From contig NC_091121.1 of the NCBI RefSeq assembly GCF_040183065.1, positions 38,281,287 through 38,345,286 on the forward strand: a DNA stretch of 64,000 nucleotides, in the 5' to 3' direction. Below are positions 12,840 through 22,694 of this stretch, piece after piece. A program made the translations under genes and the position numbers. The number at the start of each line of letters is the position of its first letter. Position 1 is the first letter of the stretch. The DNA comes from Periplaneta americana (taxonomy: Eukaryota > Arthropoda > Insecta > Blattodea > Blattidae). The notes below the pieces were generated by a model that worked only from the letters and a program-made list of their open reading frames with translations, was not told the DNA's origin and searched no databases.

Positions 12840-13239
12840 TCCCTTTGCACTGCTCTAGTAATGTATGTAAAATTGAAATAAAAACCAGAACAAGTCAGGC
12901 TATAGAGAAACATTGCAACAGTACATCGCACAGGAAATGCGTTGAAATGAAATCTGAGGAACCATCTACATCATCATCATCATCATCATCATATTCATCG
13001 TCATCATCATCATCATCATTTTGTTGTGCGGGTCTAACGACACGAGCAACATGATGCTCAGTACAAGTATTCCTCTAAAGAAATTGAGTGATCCCCATTT
13101 TAGAGGTTTTCTTCAGAAATTCTCTCGATACAAAAACTGTTTAAGCGATAGGCGAAGACGATTCAGCTTCGAAAACTTACGGGAATATATCGCCGTTTAC
13201 TGCAACGCTGGTAATTGCATCAATGATGACGAGGACTGA
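12840..13239 (+). pseudogene. hAT transposase, zinc finger fused to C-terminus
   Basis: Plus-strand frames encode a zinc-finger-like end (about 12865-12935, AIEKHCNSTSHRKCVEM), a poly-Ser stretch created by a TCA microsatellite, and from 13021 the segment KKLSDPHFRGFLQKFSRYKN then CLSDRRRRFSFENLREYIAV with a stop at 13239. The first part of that segment resembles the linker after the finger, and the second resembles the terminal dimerisation block, so the catalytic middle is deleted. This orientation matches the outer element. Confidence 0.6.
12969..13019. repeat. (TCA)n microsatellite
   Basis: Imperfect TCA/TCG units, translated as poly-Ser in the hAT remnant. Confidence 0.95.
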
Positions 13240-13436
13240 ACCTTGCAAGGTATGTACTACAGTACGTTATTTTTCTTTTCCTTCTGACTGTACGGAGATA
13301 CAGTAGCATGTTGACGTCGTCTGTTTATGTTTAAAATCTATTCAATCAATGGTCTGAATGAAAGAAATGTAACGTATAGTAAATGTGCACCTACATTCAA
13401 CGATATGTCATCCCGCATCCACTGTCTACTAATGAT

Positions 13437-13677
13437 AGAAAATAATAATTAACGTGCTAGCAAAGGTTCGACATCAGTAGTAGTGTAACAGCAGCAACAA
13501 TATTTTAGTAGGAGCACAATAGGAGTTATTAAAAATTAAAGGCTCATAGGATTACACAATTTAATGCAACGATGAAGATAATAATTATTCCTTTCACAAA
13601 TCGATGGAACCAACAGTTGCTTTAACAATAGAGCTAACATGGCGTAAGTTAAAAACTCTACAAGCCCGAAGAGGATA
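13437..13677. other. No gene seen
   Basis: Short spacer between the hAT element and the nested MITE. Confidence 0.3.
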
Positions 13678-14404
13678 CTGTACTCAAACCACGAGAAAGT
13701 CTCCAGGGAATGAAACGAAGCGGGGTGATGCTGTGAATGAATGTTGATGTCATAAGATGTCATAAGGTCACACACGTGGGCACTCGTATTTCTACTGTTC
13801 TCCAACCAGGAGATAAACCGTGAAAGGAATGTGCTTACTATTGCGTCATCTATTGGAGCGAAGTAGATAGATAATATTAGAGTAATAACGTCAGTTTAAA
13901 AATCATGCGCTCTCCTGCATATGTTATTTCCTGTATGGAGGGATTAAAAGACCAAGAGATTAACAGTGATCTAATTTTGTAACTAGGGTAGTATAAAAAT
14001 GTGTATATCAGTGTTATGGTTTGTGCTTTGAGAGATAGCCAATAGAGATACGAGTACCCACATGTGTGACCTTATAACATCTTATGACATCAACATTCAT
14101 TCACAGCATCACCCCGTTTCATTCCCTGGAGACTTTCATGTGGTTGGAGTACAGTATTGGCTATCTCTCAAAGCACAAACCATAACACTGATATACACAT
14201 TTTTATACTACCCTAGTTACAAAATTAGATCACTGTTAATCTCCTGGTCTTTTAATTCCTCCATACAGGAAATAACATATGCAGGAGAGCGCATGATTTT
14301 TAAACTGACGTTATAACTCTAATATTATCTATCAACTTCGCTCCAATAGATGACGCAATAGTAAGCACATTCCTTTCACGATTTATTTCCTGGTTGGAGA
14401 ACAG
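13678..14404 (+). mobile_element. MITE family O, outer copy (interrupted)
   Basis: The left part is 13678-13794, starting CTGTACTCAAACCACGAG. The right part is 14157-14404, ending ...CCTGGTTGGAGAACAG. TA lies outside both ends. Together the parts make 365 bp. A third copy at 41993-42259 reads across the interruption as CGTATCTCTATTGGC, which gives the uninterrupted sequence directly. No coding capacity. Confidence 0.92.
13795..14154 (-). mobile_element. MITE family O, inner copy inserted in reverse
   Basis: 360 bp, starting CTGTTCTCCAACCAGGAG and ending GTGGTTGGAGTACAG, bounded by TA at 13793-13794 and 14155-14156. It is the reverse complement of the surrounding family O element. The inverted nesting makes arms of about 245 bp (13795-14042 with 14157-14404) that can pair as a hairpin. 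Confidence 0.92.
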
Positions 14405-14406
14405 TA

Positions 14407-15292
14407 CAGATAGTTCTGAAAAGAATAACCGTTGAACAAGAAACCTATCAGTCATCAGAAGTTAAAAATTGCAGAACTGACTGTACTTTATATTATTATT
14501 AGAGTATTTTAGACCAAGGAAATGCTCTTTTCTCAAGAAAAAGAAAAGAAAGCCGTTATCTGGCTTGGTAGTTTTACAACCGACCGGCGTCACGAGGGGT
14601 GGCGCCACAGTTGCATCGCAAGCAAACTTCCCTTCTCCTCACCTCCAAGTTGTACGTGCATTTTTACGACGAAGAAAACCACAAAGAAGACAGACGCGTT
14701 CTCAAGAGAGTATAAGGCCAACAATTTCTCATTCTTATTAAAATCCTCTGCTGAGGGCACGTCAGTGGTGACGAGATGATGTCATAAGCCACGGCTGGCG
14801 TCGCACGTCAAAAAGACGTTAACCGCGAGCAGGCACCAAGAGATTATAAAAAAAAGTGTCGAACGACCTGACATCACACTCAAAGTATCTCAATCTTCCA
14901 GTTCATTGAGTACTATATACATAGGATGTATATAATCACGGCAACGCAACGTGGAGGCTGTTCTTAACGCCGGGCCATAAACTTCACATGGCCCAGAATA
15001 CGGAGGGTATTTGCGTATTCGACTGTTCAGAATTAGACTACACAGAATCAGGAAACGTACTCCCACTGCCTGTTCCGCAACTCTGCTCTCCCTCGACTAG
15101 TGAATATTTTGTCATTAAGTAATGTAAACCTCGGATTTTTGGGCTGGAATAGGATAGTTTGCAACAATTTAGGTAAAAATCCCTAAGTGTATGCAACACG
15201 AGAACATCTCCAGCGATAATATTACATAAAACTAGATGCATTAGAGAGAGAGACAGACAGACAGAGAGACAGAGTGTATACACATATATACA
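14407..15292. other. No gene seen; short (AGAC)-rich tract near the end
   Basis: No supported gene. 15244-15275 is AGAGAC-rich simple sequence. Confidence 0.35.
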
Positions 15293-15998
15293 CACGGTGT
15301 TTCCGAGGTAGTGTTACAAACTTTCAGGGATGATGGCGAAAGGCACATGTACCAATTTGAGATAAGGAACTCCGGTCCGGAAATGACCGAGTCGAAAGTT
15401 ACAAGCAAAAATAGTTCTGTGGAAATAAAATAATTTTATTCCTCTGTAACCTTATTTATGTGCATTTATCTGTACATCTTACACATACTGTATTCATCTG
15501 ACGTTGTTTACGTTGCCTACTTACAGTATTCCATTCAGTGCGCTGTCTGAGGGATGGGGACAGGAAGCTACACTAAAGCAATGCAGATAGCGTAATGTGT
15601 AACGGACATGGTCGGTCCTGATATGCACGTATATGTGTACAAGTTGCAGTGTCCAGTCGATCAGTCCTAGTGAAATGGAGGAGTACACGAGAGCGGAATA
15701 TGCAGACCTGATTTTCAATACGGATGAGCCAATGGGAACAGTAGGCAAGCTCACGATTGTATCGGGGCAAGTACCCACGTAGGAGACATCCGGCCAATAC
15801 CATCTTTCCACGATTGTTCCAAGGGTTAAGGGAAGGAGGGCACGTGGTGCCAAATTACAATTCCATTTCCACACAACTATTTTTGCTTATAACTTTCGAC
15901 TCAGTCATTTCCGGACCAGGGTTTCTTACCTCAAATTGATACATGTGCCCTTCCCCATCATCACTGAAAGTTTGTAACACCAGCCCGGAAAAACCCTG
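15293..15998 (+). mobile_element. TIR transposon L with about 140-bp inverted ends
   Basis: The left end CACGGTGTTTCCGAGGTAG and the right end, whose complement begins CAGGGTTTTTCCGGGCTGG, pair for about 140 bp, including GTTACAAACTTTCAG and TTCCGGACC/GGTCCGGAA. TATATA-rich DNA flanks it. The interior keeps the start of a helix-turn-helix transposase, so this is a deletion derivative. Confidence 0.82.
15675..15866 (+). pseudogene. Transposase N-terminal HTH fragment (in L)
   Basis: ATG at 15675 starts MEEYTRAEYADLIFNTDEP, and after a frame change PRRRHPANTIFPRLFQGLRE follows. I recognise this as the N-terminal helix-turn-helix segment (DUF4817-like) of an insect IS630/mariner-like transposase family, in which a GRRHP motif precedes F.R....LRE. 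The catalytic DDE region is absent. The transposase pseudogene at 40357-42640 appears to be from the same broad group. Confidence 0.55.
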
Positions 15999-16008
15999 TA
16001 TATATGAG

Positions 16009-16807
16009 TAGGGACCGGATTTATAGTTTTTTACCTATTGTTTTCCTTACTTCTAAATTCATAATTTCTTTTAAAATTTTCCGAATCATGGTCATAAGAT
16101 TCATATATGTAAATTCTGTTGAACCTAAAAAAGCCTAAATTGGACCTTAAGAACTAAAAAAAAATCATACTTAATATGTGTTCTTCTATATTTACTGCGT
16201 TTTACATAACTATGTTTAGAAATTTCAATACATCTTCTCATTTTTATTCTCTTCTACACTGAAGAAAGCGAGGCTTCACTCTCTCAAGGGTACTGATTGG
16301 GACTGTAGGTATTTTAGCATTTCCACTGATCGCAGATATGACATACGAGTATAAGACTATGAAGTGACTGACCTTTCTCTTGAGATGAATGAACTGCGAA
16401 AAAGTCGCATTGTTGAAATTCATGACGTTTTCGGACATGTTTTCTGATAGAAGATTGTGATCTTGCGTGTGCGGGTACAAGCTGTGAACTTTTCTGAGGT
16501 CTCTGTACAGTCTGTCTTATTCTGGTACTTCTGGTATTAACATTTGAATTTTTATAGTTTATGCTTTGTTAAGCTATGCCAAACAAATAAAATCACATTT
16601 ATTACGACGACATTGGATTGGAAATGATTCCATCTTTATAACCGAGGGAAAAGTTATGTTATTTAAAATTAACTGCAAGGGTACATTTTTAACAAACAGG
16701 CAATTTTTGCGGCCCCATACACAGTTTGGACAAAAAAAAAAAACACTATTTCACATATTCTAATAACCTAAAATGGACTTCTTAAAAACCTAAAAATCCG
16801 GTTCCTA
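16009..16807. mobile_element. TIR-bounded element X, about 800 bp
   Basis: The left end TAGGGACCGGATTTATAG and the right end, whose complement begins TAGGAACCGGATTTTTAG, are inverted repeats. Subterminal words CCTAAATTGGAC and CCTAAAATGGAC occur near each end. There is no clear target duplication and no coding frame. It abuts element L on the left and Y on the right. Confidence 0.6.
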
Positions 16808-17040
16808 ATAATGACACTGTATCAACATAAGGTCTTACTAATAAACCGTGTACAATTTTTATAGCTACCAGACTTATACAGAGTTGGGACAAAAAACGTT
16901 ACTAATAAATCATACATAAGCGATGAATGAATAAGCAGTGTGTAACTATACATGGGATTTGATTTGCTGTAGTTATATACACGAAATGCCCTGTTTGAGC
17001 GTTGTACACAGAGAAATAAATGGCCGCCTCTCTAACAGCT

Positions 17041-17720
17041 GTTCGTATCGATTGTCATTTTATGATAACGATTGCCTTGTAATCACAGAATAACAAATCA
17101 AAGAGCATAGGATAATTAGAATAATATTGCTGTAGCTATACGCTTTGATCAAAATATAGCGTGGTAATCGATCAGACCCAGTTTTACTATCGATACTTAG
17201 CGCGGCACACATGCTTACACTATCTGATGCAACATAGTTATTCTGATAACTGATAACTCTCGTAATAAAATAACGACGAAATTATGAAGTAATTCTGTTA
17301 ACAGTTATATTGTTATACACTATCGGTCTTACTAATAAAAACTCTATGTACAGACGTTTAACTGTCTTATACTTATACAATGAGTAGCTCGTTTATAAAT
17401 CGTGTGTAAATTCCTTACTAATAATCACTACATACCTCGTGTATAACAGTACAACTGTTACACAGCTACGTCATAGTTTCGTCATTACTTCGTTACGAAA
17501 GGTAATAGAATATCTGAGGTTCTCTGTTGCATCCGGTAGAGCGCTCTAGTGTGGCGTGTTAAGTATGGATAGTACAAATGGCTCTAATCGATTACCACAC
17601 TACATTTTGGTCAAAGAGTACAAGCTACAGCAATATTATTCTAATAATTCTATGATCTTTGGTTTGTTCTTCTGTGGTTACAAGGTAACCATCATCATGT
17701 GGTTTTTCTGTTAACGAACG
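17041..17720. repeat. Long imperfect palindrome next to the array
   Basis: 17041-17320 pairs with 17440-17720. GAATAATATTGCTGTAGCT is mirrored in 17600-17660, GTGGTAATCGAT at 17161 is mirrored near 17590, and the outer ends are GTTCGTATCG and CGTTAACGAACG-like. The arms continue inward through GATGCAACA and ACGAAA..ATGA words to a centre near 17380. Its last 22 bases (17698-17720) are also the complement of the GTTCGTTAACAGAAAAACC word in every array unit. Confidence 0.75.
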
Positions 17721-17918
17721 ATTATTCAAATCAACTTTACAGGGAGTTATACCTGAAATCTTGATTTGCATAATACACGTCACTGTTCGTTAACAGAAAA
17801 ACCACAATTTAAGTCACACGGAGTTAGTGTGCACTCGAAGTTGGTTGCTTGACGGTTGTCAGCCCACTTTGAGGTCTGTGGATATAGAGGGAAGAATTGG
17901 ATCGGTGTCGGTTAGAGT

Positions 17919-17990
17919 TCCCGGGTAGCTCAGTGGTAGAGCGTTGGTACGTTAAACCAAGGGTCCCGGGTTCGATACCCGGCTCCGGAA
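17919..17990 (+). tRNA. tRNA-like gene, unit 1 (GTT anticodon position)
   Basis: A 72-base cloverleaf: acceptor TCCCGGG with CTCCGGA (one C-C mismatch at 4-69), D stem GCTC/GAGC, anticodon stem TTGGT/ACCAA with loop ACGTTAA, T stem CCGGG/CCCGG with loop TTCGATA. The A box is TAGCTCAGTGG and the B box GGTTCGATACC. Three bases after the end comes TTTTT (17994-17998), a Pol III terminator. Position 34-36 reads GTT (Asn), but position 33 is C instead of the usual U, so it may be a tRNA pseudogene or tRNA-derived repeat. Confidence 0.6.
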
Positions 17991-18204
17991 CAATTTTTCC
18001 CTCGAAATTATTCAAATCAACTTTACAGGGAGTTATACCTGAAATCTTGATTTGCATAATACACGTCACTGTTCGTTAACAGAAAAACCACAATTTAAGT
18101 CACACGGAGTTAGTGTGCACTCGAAGTTGGTTGCTTGACGGTTGTCAGCCCACTTTGAGGTCTGTGGATATAGAGGGAAGAATTGGATCGGTGTCGGTTA
18201 GAGT

Positions 18205-18276
18205 TCCCGGGTAGCTCAGTGGTAGAGCGTTGGTACGTTAAACCAAGGGTCCCGGGTTCGATACCCGGCTCCGGAA
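18205..18276 (+). tRNA. tRNA-like gene, unit 2
   Basis: Identical to the unit 1 cloverleaf, with TTTTT three bases downstream. Confidence 0.6.
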
Positions 18277-18490
18277 CAATTTTTCCCTCGAAATTATTCA
18301 AATCAACTTTACAGGGAGTTATACCTGAAATCTTGATTTGCATAATACACGTCACTGTTCGTTAACAGAAAAACCACAATTTAAGTCACACGGAGTTAGT
18401 GTGCACTCGAAGTTGGTTGCTTGACGGTTGTCAGCCCACTTTGAGGTCTGTGGATATAGAGGGAAGAATTGGATCGGTGTCGGTTAGAGT

Positions 18491-18562
18491 TCCCGGGTAG
18501 CTCAGTGGTAGAGCGTTGGTACGTTAAACCAAGGGTCCCGGGTTCGATACCCGGCTCCGGAA
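18491..18562 (+). tRNA. tRNA-like gene, unit 3
   Basis: Identical to the unit 1 cloverleaf, with TTTTT three bases downstream. Confidence 0.6.
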
Positions 18563-18776
18563 CAATTTTTCCCTCGAAATTATTCAAATCAACTTTACAG
18601 GGAGTTATACCTGAAATCTTGATTTGCATAATACACGTCACTGTTCGTTAACAGAAAAACCACAATTTAAGTCACACGGAGTTAGTGTGCACTCGAAGTT
18701 GGTTGCTTGACGGTTGTCAGCCCACTTTGAGGTCTGTGGATATAGAGGGAAGAATTGGATCGGTGTCGGTTAGAGT

Positions 18777-18848
18777 TCCCGGGTAGCTCAGTGGTAGAGC
18801 GTTGGTACGTTAAACCAAGGGTCCCGGGTTCGATACCCGGCTCCGGAA
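18777..18848 (+). tRNA. tRNA-like gene, unit 4
   Basis: Identical to the unit 1 cloverleaf, with TTTTT three bases downstream. The 3' part of the repeat in the next unit carries the ATATTG variant. Confidence 0.6.
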
Positions 18849-19061
18849 CAATTTTTCCCTCGAAATTATTCAAATCAACTTTACAGGGAGTTATACCTGA
18901 AATATTGATTTGCATAATACACGTCACTGTTCGTTAACAGAAAGCCACAATTTAAGTCACACGGAGTTAGTGTGCACTCGAAGTTGGTTGCTTGACGGTT
19001 GTCAGCCCACTTTGAGGTCTGTGGATATAGAGGGAAGAATTGGATCGGTGTCGGTTAGAGT

Positions 19062-19133
19062 TCCCGGGTAGCTCAGTGGTAGAGCGTTGGTACGTTAAAC
19101 CAAGGGTCCCGGGTTCGATACCCGGCTCCGGAA
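19062..19133 (+). tRNA. tRNA-like gene, unit 5
   Basis: Identical to the unit 1 cloverleaf, with TTTTT three bases downstream. Array similarity ends 67 bases later, where the complement of the outer GTCTTACTAATAAAC repeat follows. Confidence 0.6.
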
Positions 19134-19223
19134 CAATTTTTCCCTCGAAATTATTCAAATCAACTTTACAGGGAGTTATACCTGAAATCTTGATTTGCAT
19201 TATACACTGTTTATTAGTAAGAC

Positions 19224-19569
19224 TGTATGTGTATAATGATTACTGGTCAGTAATTTACACATGACCAGACTGTATCGCAAGGTACCGAAACGCATTAAGT
19301 TTGTATGTATTTATTTATTTACACCGGGCGGGCACCCGGTGGCAGTGGTATAAACAAGACACAATAAAATTACAATGCACAATACAATTATACAATACAC
19401 AATACAATTTAACACAATAATTACAAAGTTACGAACGCATTGACCACTGTGTTATGTAGATCGAGGGGAATGGGGGATTGAGAGTGCAGTTACTTCTTGC
19501 CTCAATATGTAAACATTCAGTCAAAGTAGGATACAAAATAAATGTTCACGTTTACAAATATAATACATT
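19224..19569. other. No gene; possible LINE 3' end
   Basis: 19305-19320 is a short TATT run followed by ACCGGGCGGGCACCCGGTGG, a 7-bp hairpin with a short loop. The layout (simple repeat, then a hairpin) resembles a minus-strand LINE 3' end. Otherwise blank. Confidence 0.3.
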
Positions 19570-21033
19570 CAGGGTGATTCACGAGGATTTAACGTCCCTT
19601 ACGGAGCTTATTTCCGAAGACATTCTGAGCAAAAGATGTCATATAAACATTTGTTCTAATCTCAATATTTTCCGAATTACACTAATTTGAAGTTGTTTGT
19701 AAAATATCACTATTCTTGAGTTTTAAAGGTAAAAGAATATTAGAGATAAAGAATGAACTATTCATAAGTATCATTTATTTAATTAGCTAGTATTCTGAAG
19801 CTAAAAATGTGTTATGAATTCCATAGTTGCTTCGTACAGAATTTTTTTTTCCGATTTTTAACTACAAAATTACATTTTCTTATGCATTTATCACAACAAT
19901 TGTTACAAATCACGCCACTCTTGTAATTTTTTTAAGACTGTACATTAGGAAGCATAATTAAACTGTAAAGAATCAAGTTCTTAAAGTCATATGATTTGTA
20001 ACAATTTTTGTGAAAAGTGCGTAAGAATGATGTAATTTTTAATTAAATATTGAAAGACAAAATCTGTACAAAGCAATTAACAACACATTTTTAGCTTCTG
20101 AACACTGGCTGATTAAAGAAATGACACTTCTGAATAGTTCATTCTCTATTTTTAATATTTTTTTTTTACTCTTAACACTAAAGAGGAAAGGTATTTTGAG
20201 CGAGATCGTGCATATTTGCTTGGTTTCCGCACAAAACCAATCCGCGGAAAGTCTAAAATTCCACATTCAGTATTCCCAACCTAACACACATAACAATTTC
20301 CCTCTTCTTACCGCTTAAGTGACATATTGATTTTACTGCTTTAGGCTTTTAACATATTATTTTTAGAGACGTTAAATATAGTAATAATTATAAACTGGAA
20401 ACTTACCACTGCAATTTCACCTAAATTGCACTGTTAATTATTGTTTTTAAATATTTGCAAAAATTAAGCAAACTCTACAACTCCACTACAGTTACTCCAT
20501 TCGTGATGCAAGTAACATTAAGGAAGCCGTGAAAAAATCAACAAGATTCCAGACTCATCATAGACTGGGGTGGGGGGGAAGACTGACGTATATCACGGCC
20601 TGCTGGAGTATAGTAAACACAGAAAACATTTTAAAGCAACAATGTTGAAGATAGATATGTTTGTTTTGCAAATTTGTCGTCATTGAACAGAAACCAAGAT
20701 GGAGATTTCATTGCAACTAATTATAAATTCCTCTTTCAGGTATGTAATAAACGATCTTCGCACAAAATAATGTACGGTACACGAGCGGTATGTTTTCTTT
20801 CAATTCTCGGAAATTAAAAAAGCTCAACTACGTTTCGCTTTTTCAAACTTTTCCTCCAACATGAAAACTTCAACATACCGCTCTTGTAACGCATATTACT
20901 ATTACAAACAACTTCAAATTAGTGTAACTCTGAAAATATTGAGATTAGGACACATATTCATATAACATTTTTGCTCAGAATGTCATCGGAAATAAGATCC
21001 GTAAGGGACGGTAAATCCTCGTGAATCAATCTG
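19570..21033. mobile_element. Foldback TIR element interrupted by repeat B
   Basis: The left end CAGGGTGATTCACGAGGATT and the right end, whose complement is CAGATTGATTCACGAGGATT, pair, and pairing continues inward for most of the element: 19570-19935 against 19940-20183 plus 20898-21033. The centre is near 19938. The right arm is broken by a family B repeat (20183-20897). Without it the element would be about 750 bp and nearly all palindrome. No coding frame. Confidence 0.78.
20183..20897. repeat. Dispersed repeat family B, copy 2
   Basis: Aligns with 7159-7866 over about 700 bp with few differences. Its position inside one arm of a palindrome shows it inserted after the foldback element formed. 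Confidence 0.8.
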
Positions 21034-21563
21034 TTTAGTGCATTTCTAGTATAAAAATTATTGCCAAATATTACCCGTTTCAATTTACATCATACTGCAC
21101 AAGTTTTAACAATATAGAATAACCATTTCTTGTTGCAGGATCTGACTAACACTCTCTACTATAATAGGGACTACATGTGAACTTGCAGACTGTTCTTACA
21201 CATAATTTAATCACTCCATTTGTTCCCACCATAAACACCAGCTGACAAATATAATTTAACAATAAAGGCACTTTCAGCAGTACATGAAACAACGGCACAA
21301 GTCATCTGAATTCAGACAATAGTGCTCAGGAGTGTACAGAATGTACAAATTAATTCAGCTTACTTTTATGACAGCATAAGTCAGCAATTATGCCGCTCTT
21401 TCATACAAAGCAGAGGATTTTAATTATTGTTTTGGCAATGGCACGAAGGTCCTACTTAAGCCCATGTGTTGCAAATAAGGAACAAGACGGAAAACCATAC
21501 ACATTCGCGTAATAATTGAGGTGCGTTCGTGCACGATATTGTTTTCAGTCATTTATTGTTCGT
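21034..21563. other. No gene seen
   Basis: Nothing supported between the foldback element and the LINE fragment. Confidence 0.35.
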
Positions 21564-21575
21564 ATAGATTGCAAT

Positions 21576-21855
21576 TTTTAGGAACATTAAATCCAGACGT
21601 TTGAGATGGGCAGGGCATGTAGCAACGTATGGATGAATCCAGAAATGCATATAGAGTGTTAGTTGGGAGGCCAGAGGGAAAAAGACCTTTGGGGAGGCCG
21701 AGACGTAGATGGGAGGATAATATTAAAATGGATTTGAGGGTGGTTGGATATGATGATAGAGACTGGATTAATCTTGCTCAGGATAGGGACCAATGGCGGG
21801 CTTATGTGAGGGCGGCAATGAACCTCCGGTATCCTTAAAAGCCAGTAAGTAAGTA
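21576..21855 (+). mobile_element. LINE family D 3' end, 5'-truncated
   Basis: Encodes the C-terminus of the family D protein ([20 protein letters not shown] and [20 protein letters not shown]), with one frameshift early (GTAGCAACGTATGGATG), then the stop, CCAGTAAGTAAGTA tail and a 12-bp target duplication, ATAGATTGCAAT, at 21564-21575 and 21856-21867. A textbook target-primed insertion. Confidence 0.9.
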
Positions 21856-21867
21856 ATAGATTGCAAT

Positions 21868-22177
21868 CTTAATGAAATTGACCTTTTTATGGCTCAGTAA
21901 TTTGAAATGTATTATTGTACCATCTCAACATTACAAATATTACGCTAGATGGCAGTAGTGTGTTATTATTAGCTATTTTCTTGTTATTATTATTCTTGTT
22001 AAGACAAGGGTCCATGTGACCTGGAACTTGTAATGACATGTGTCTTTATTGACACCATTAAATAATAGTACATTATGCAACGAGCCTATAATGAAGGTAA
22101 TTAAGAAGTGAGTATGGATATTTATGAAACGAGCGCAAGCGAGTTTCATAATTTTCATACGAGTTTCATACGACTTT
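21868..22177. other. No gene seen
   Basis: 22115-22180 has short self-complementary words (GAAACGAGCGCAAGCGAGTTTC). No gene. Confidence 0.3.
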
Positions 22178-22694
22178 TTATGCTCGACCATTTTTCTAAC
22201 TTGATATTAATTTTATTGTATCTGACCTTGAGCAATGTTCCGTATGTTGTGAGATGTGCGCAGACGCGAAAGTATTGATTTTTTCCGAGGAACAGATGTC
22301 CACATTGACCTTGCTAGGCCATAAGAACCTACAGAGATAGCATTGAAATTAAATTAGACATTGAAAAACCAGATGACAAATTGAATTTATTTGAATATTA
22401 TTTACAATTAACGCTAATTATTATAGTAACAGAACATAACCTTCTGCGACAGTATTGGATTTCAAACCTACGTGACTTTTCGCTAATTCTCTTTCGATTG
22501 CATATCCGAGAATAATCGATACTTGCGGTTTTATAACGGTAGAAAGCTGACCTGTCATTGGCTGAACAGTTGTAACCTGAGTCGTCATTGGCTGAAAGAC
22601 CTGACCTTTAATGAGTAGGTGTACTTTAATGACATGCATTAAAGGTCTGCTGCCAGGTGTATAATTACTACATGTCGGCATGGTCGAGCATAAA
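22178..22694. mobile_element. Candidate MITE with 15-bp inverted ends
   Basis: TTTATGCTCGACCAT at 22178-22192 and ATGGTCGAGCATAAA at 22680-22694 are perfect inverted repeats 517 bp apart. There is no clear target duplication and no other copy in this window, so this is tentative. Confidence 0.45.

Larger units (their letters stand above)
11456..13428 (+). mobile_element. hAT transposon with 22-bp TIR and 8-bp TSD
   Basis: The left end TAGGCAGTGGATGCGGGATG and the right end, whose complement begins TAGACAGTGGATGCGGGATG, form a TIR with one mismatch. CTAATGAT lies directly outside both ends (11448-11455 and 13429-13436), a perfect 8-bp target duplication of hAT type. It contains one plus-strand deletion-derivative transposase and a second transposase C-terminus on the minus strand. 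Confidence 0.87.
17721..19200 (+). repeat. 286-bp tandem array, 5.2 units, each with a tRNA-like gene
   Basis: Units begin ATTATTCAAATCAACTTTAC at 17721, 18007, 18293, 18579 and 18864, with about 51 bases of a sixth from 19150. The period is 286 (285 once, where AAAAACC becomes AAAGCC near 18942). By eye the units differ at only a couple of positions, for example ATCTTG to ATATTG near 18903, so the expansion is recent. The repeated 60- and 81-codon open frames are by-products of the array. Confidence 0.97.
16832..19223. mobile_element. Composite inverted-repeat element Y carrying palindrome and tRNA-like array
   Basis: GTCTTACTAATAAACCGTG... at 16832-16856 and the complement of 19199-19223 match at 23 of 25 bases, bracketing 2.39 kb. 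Inside, in order, are AT-rich DNA with further (C/G)TTACTAATAA words (about 16898, 17326 and 17413), a 680-bp palindrome, and the five-unit tRNA-like array. No target duplication is visible and no transposase frame is present. The class is unknown; it may be several elements with related ends rather than one. Confidence 0.5.

Noticed and set aside
12719-13054. Serine-rich protein
   Set aside because: The serines come from a TCA microsatellite within a broken hAT transposase.
17721-19200. CRISPR array
   Set aside because: Equal spacing, but the whole 286-bp unit repeats with no variable spacers, and the genome is eukaryotic.
17824-19264. Repeated open frames of 60-81 codons on both strands
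   Set aside because: They recur once per tandem unit and read through the tRNA-like gene (ELPGNS/EFPGSS from the acceptor stem). They are by-products of the array.
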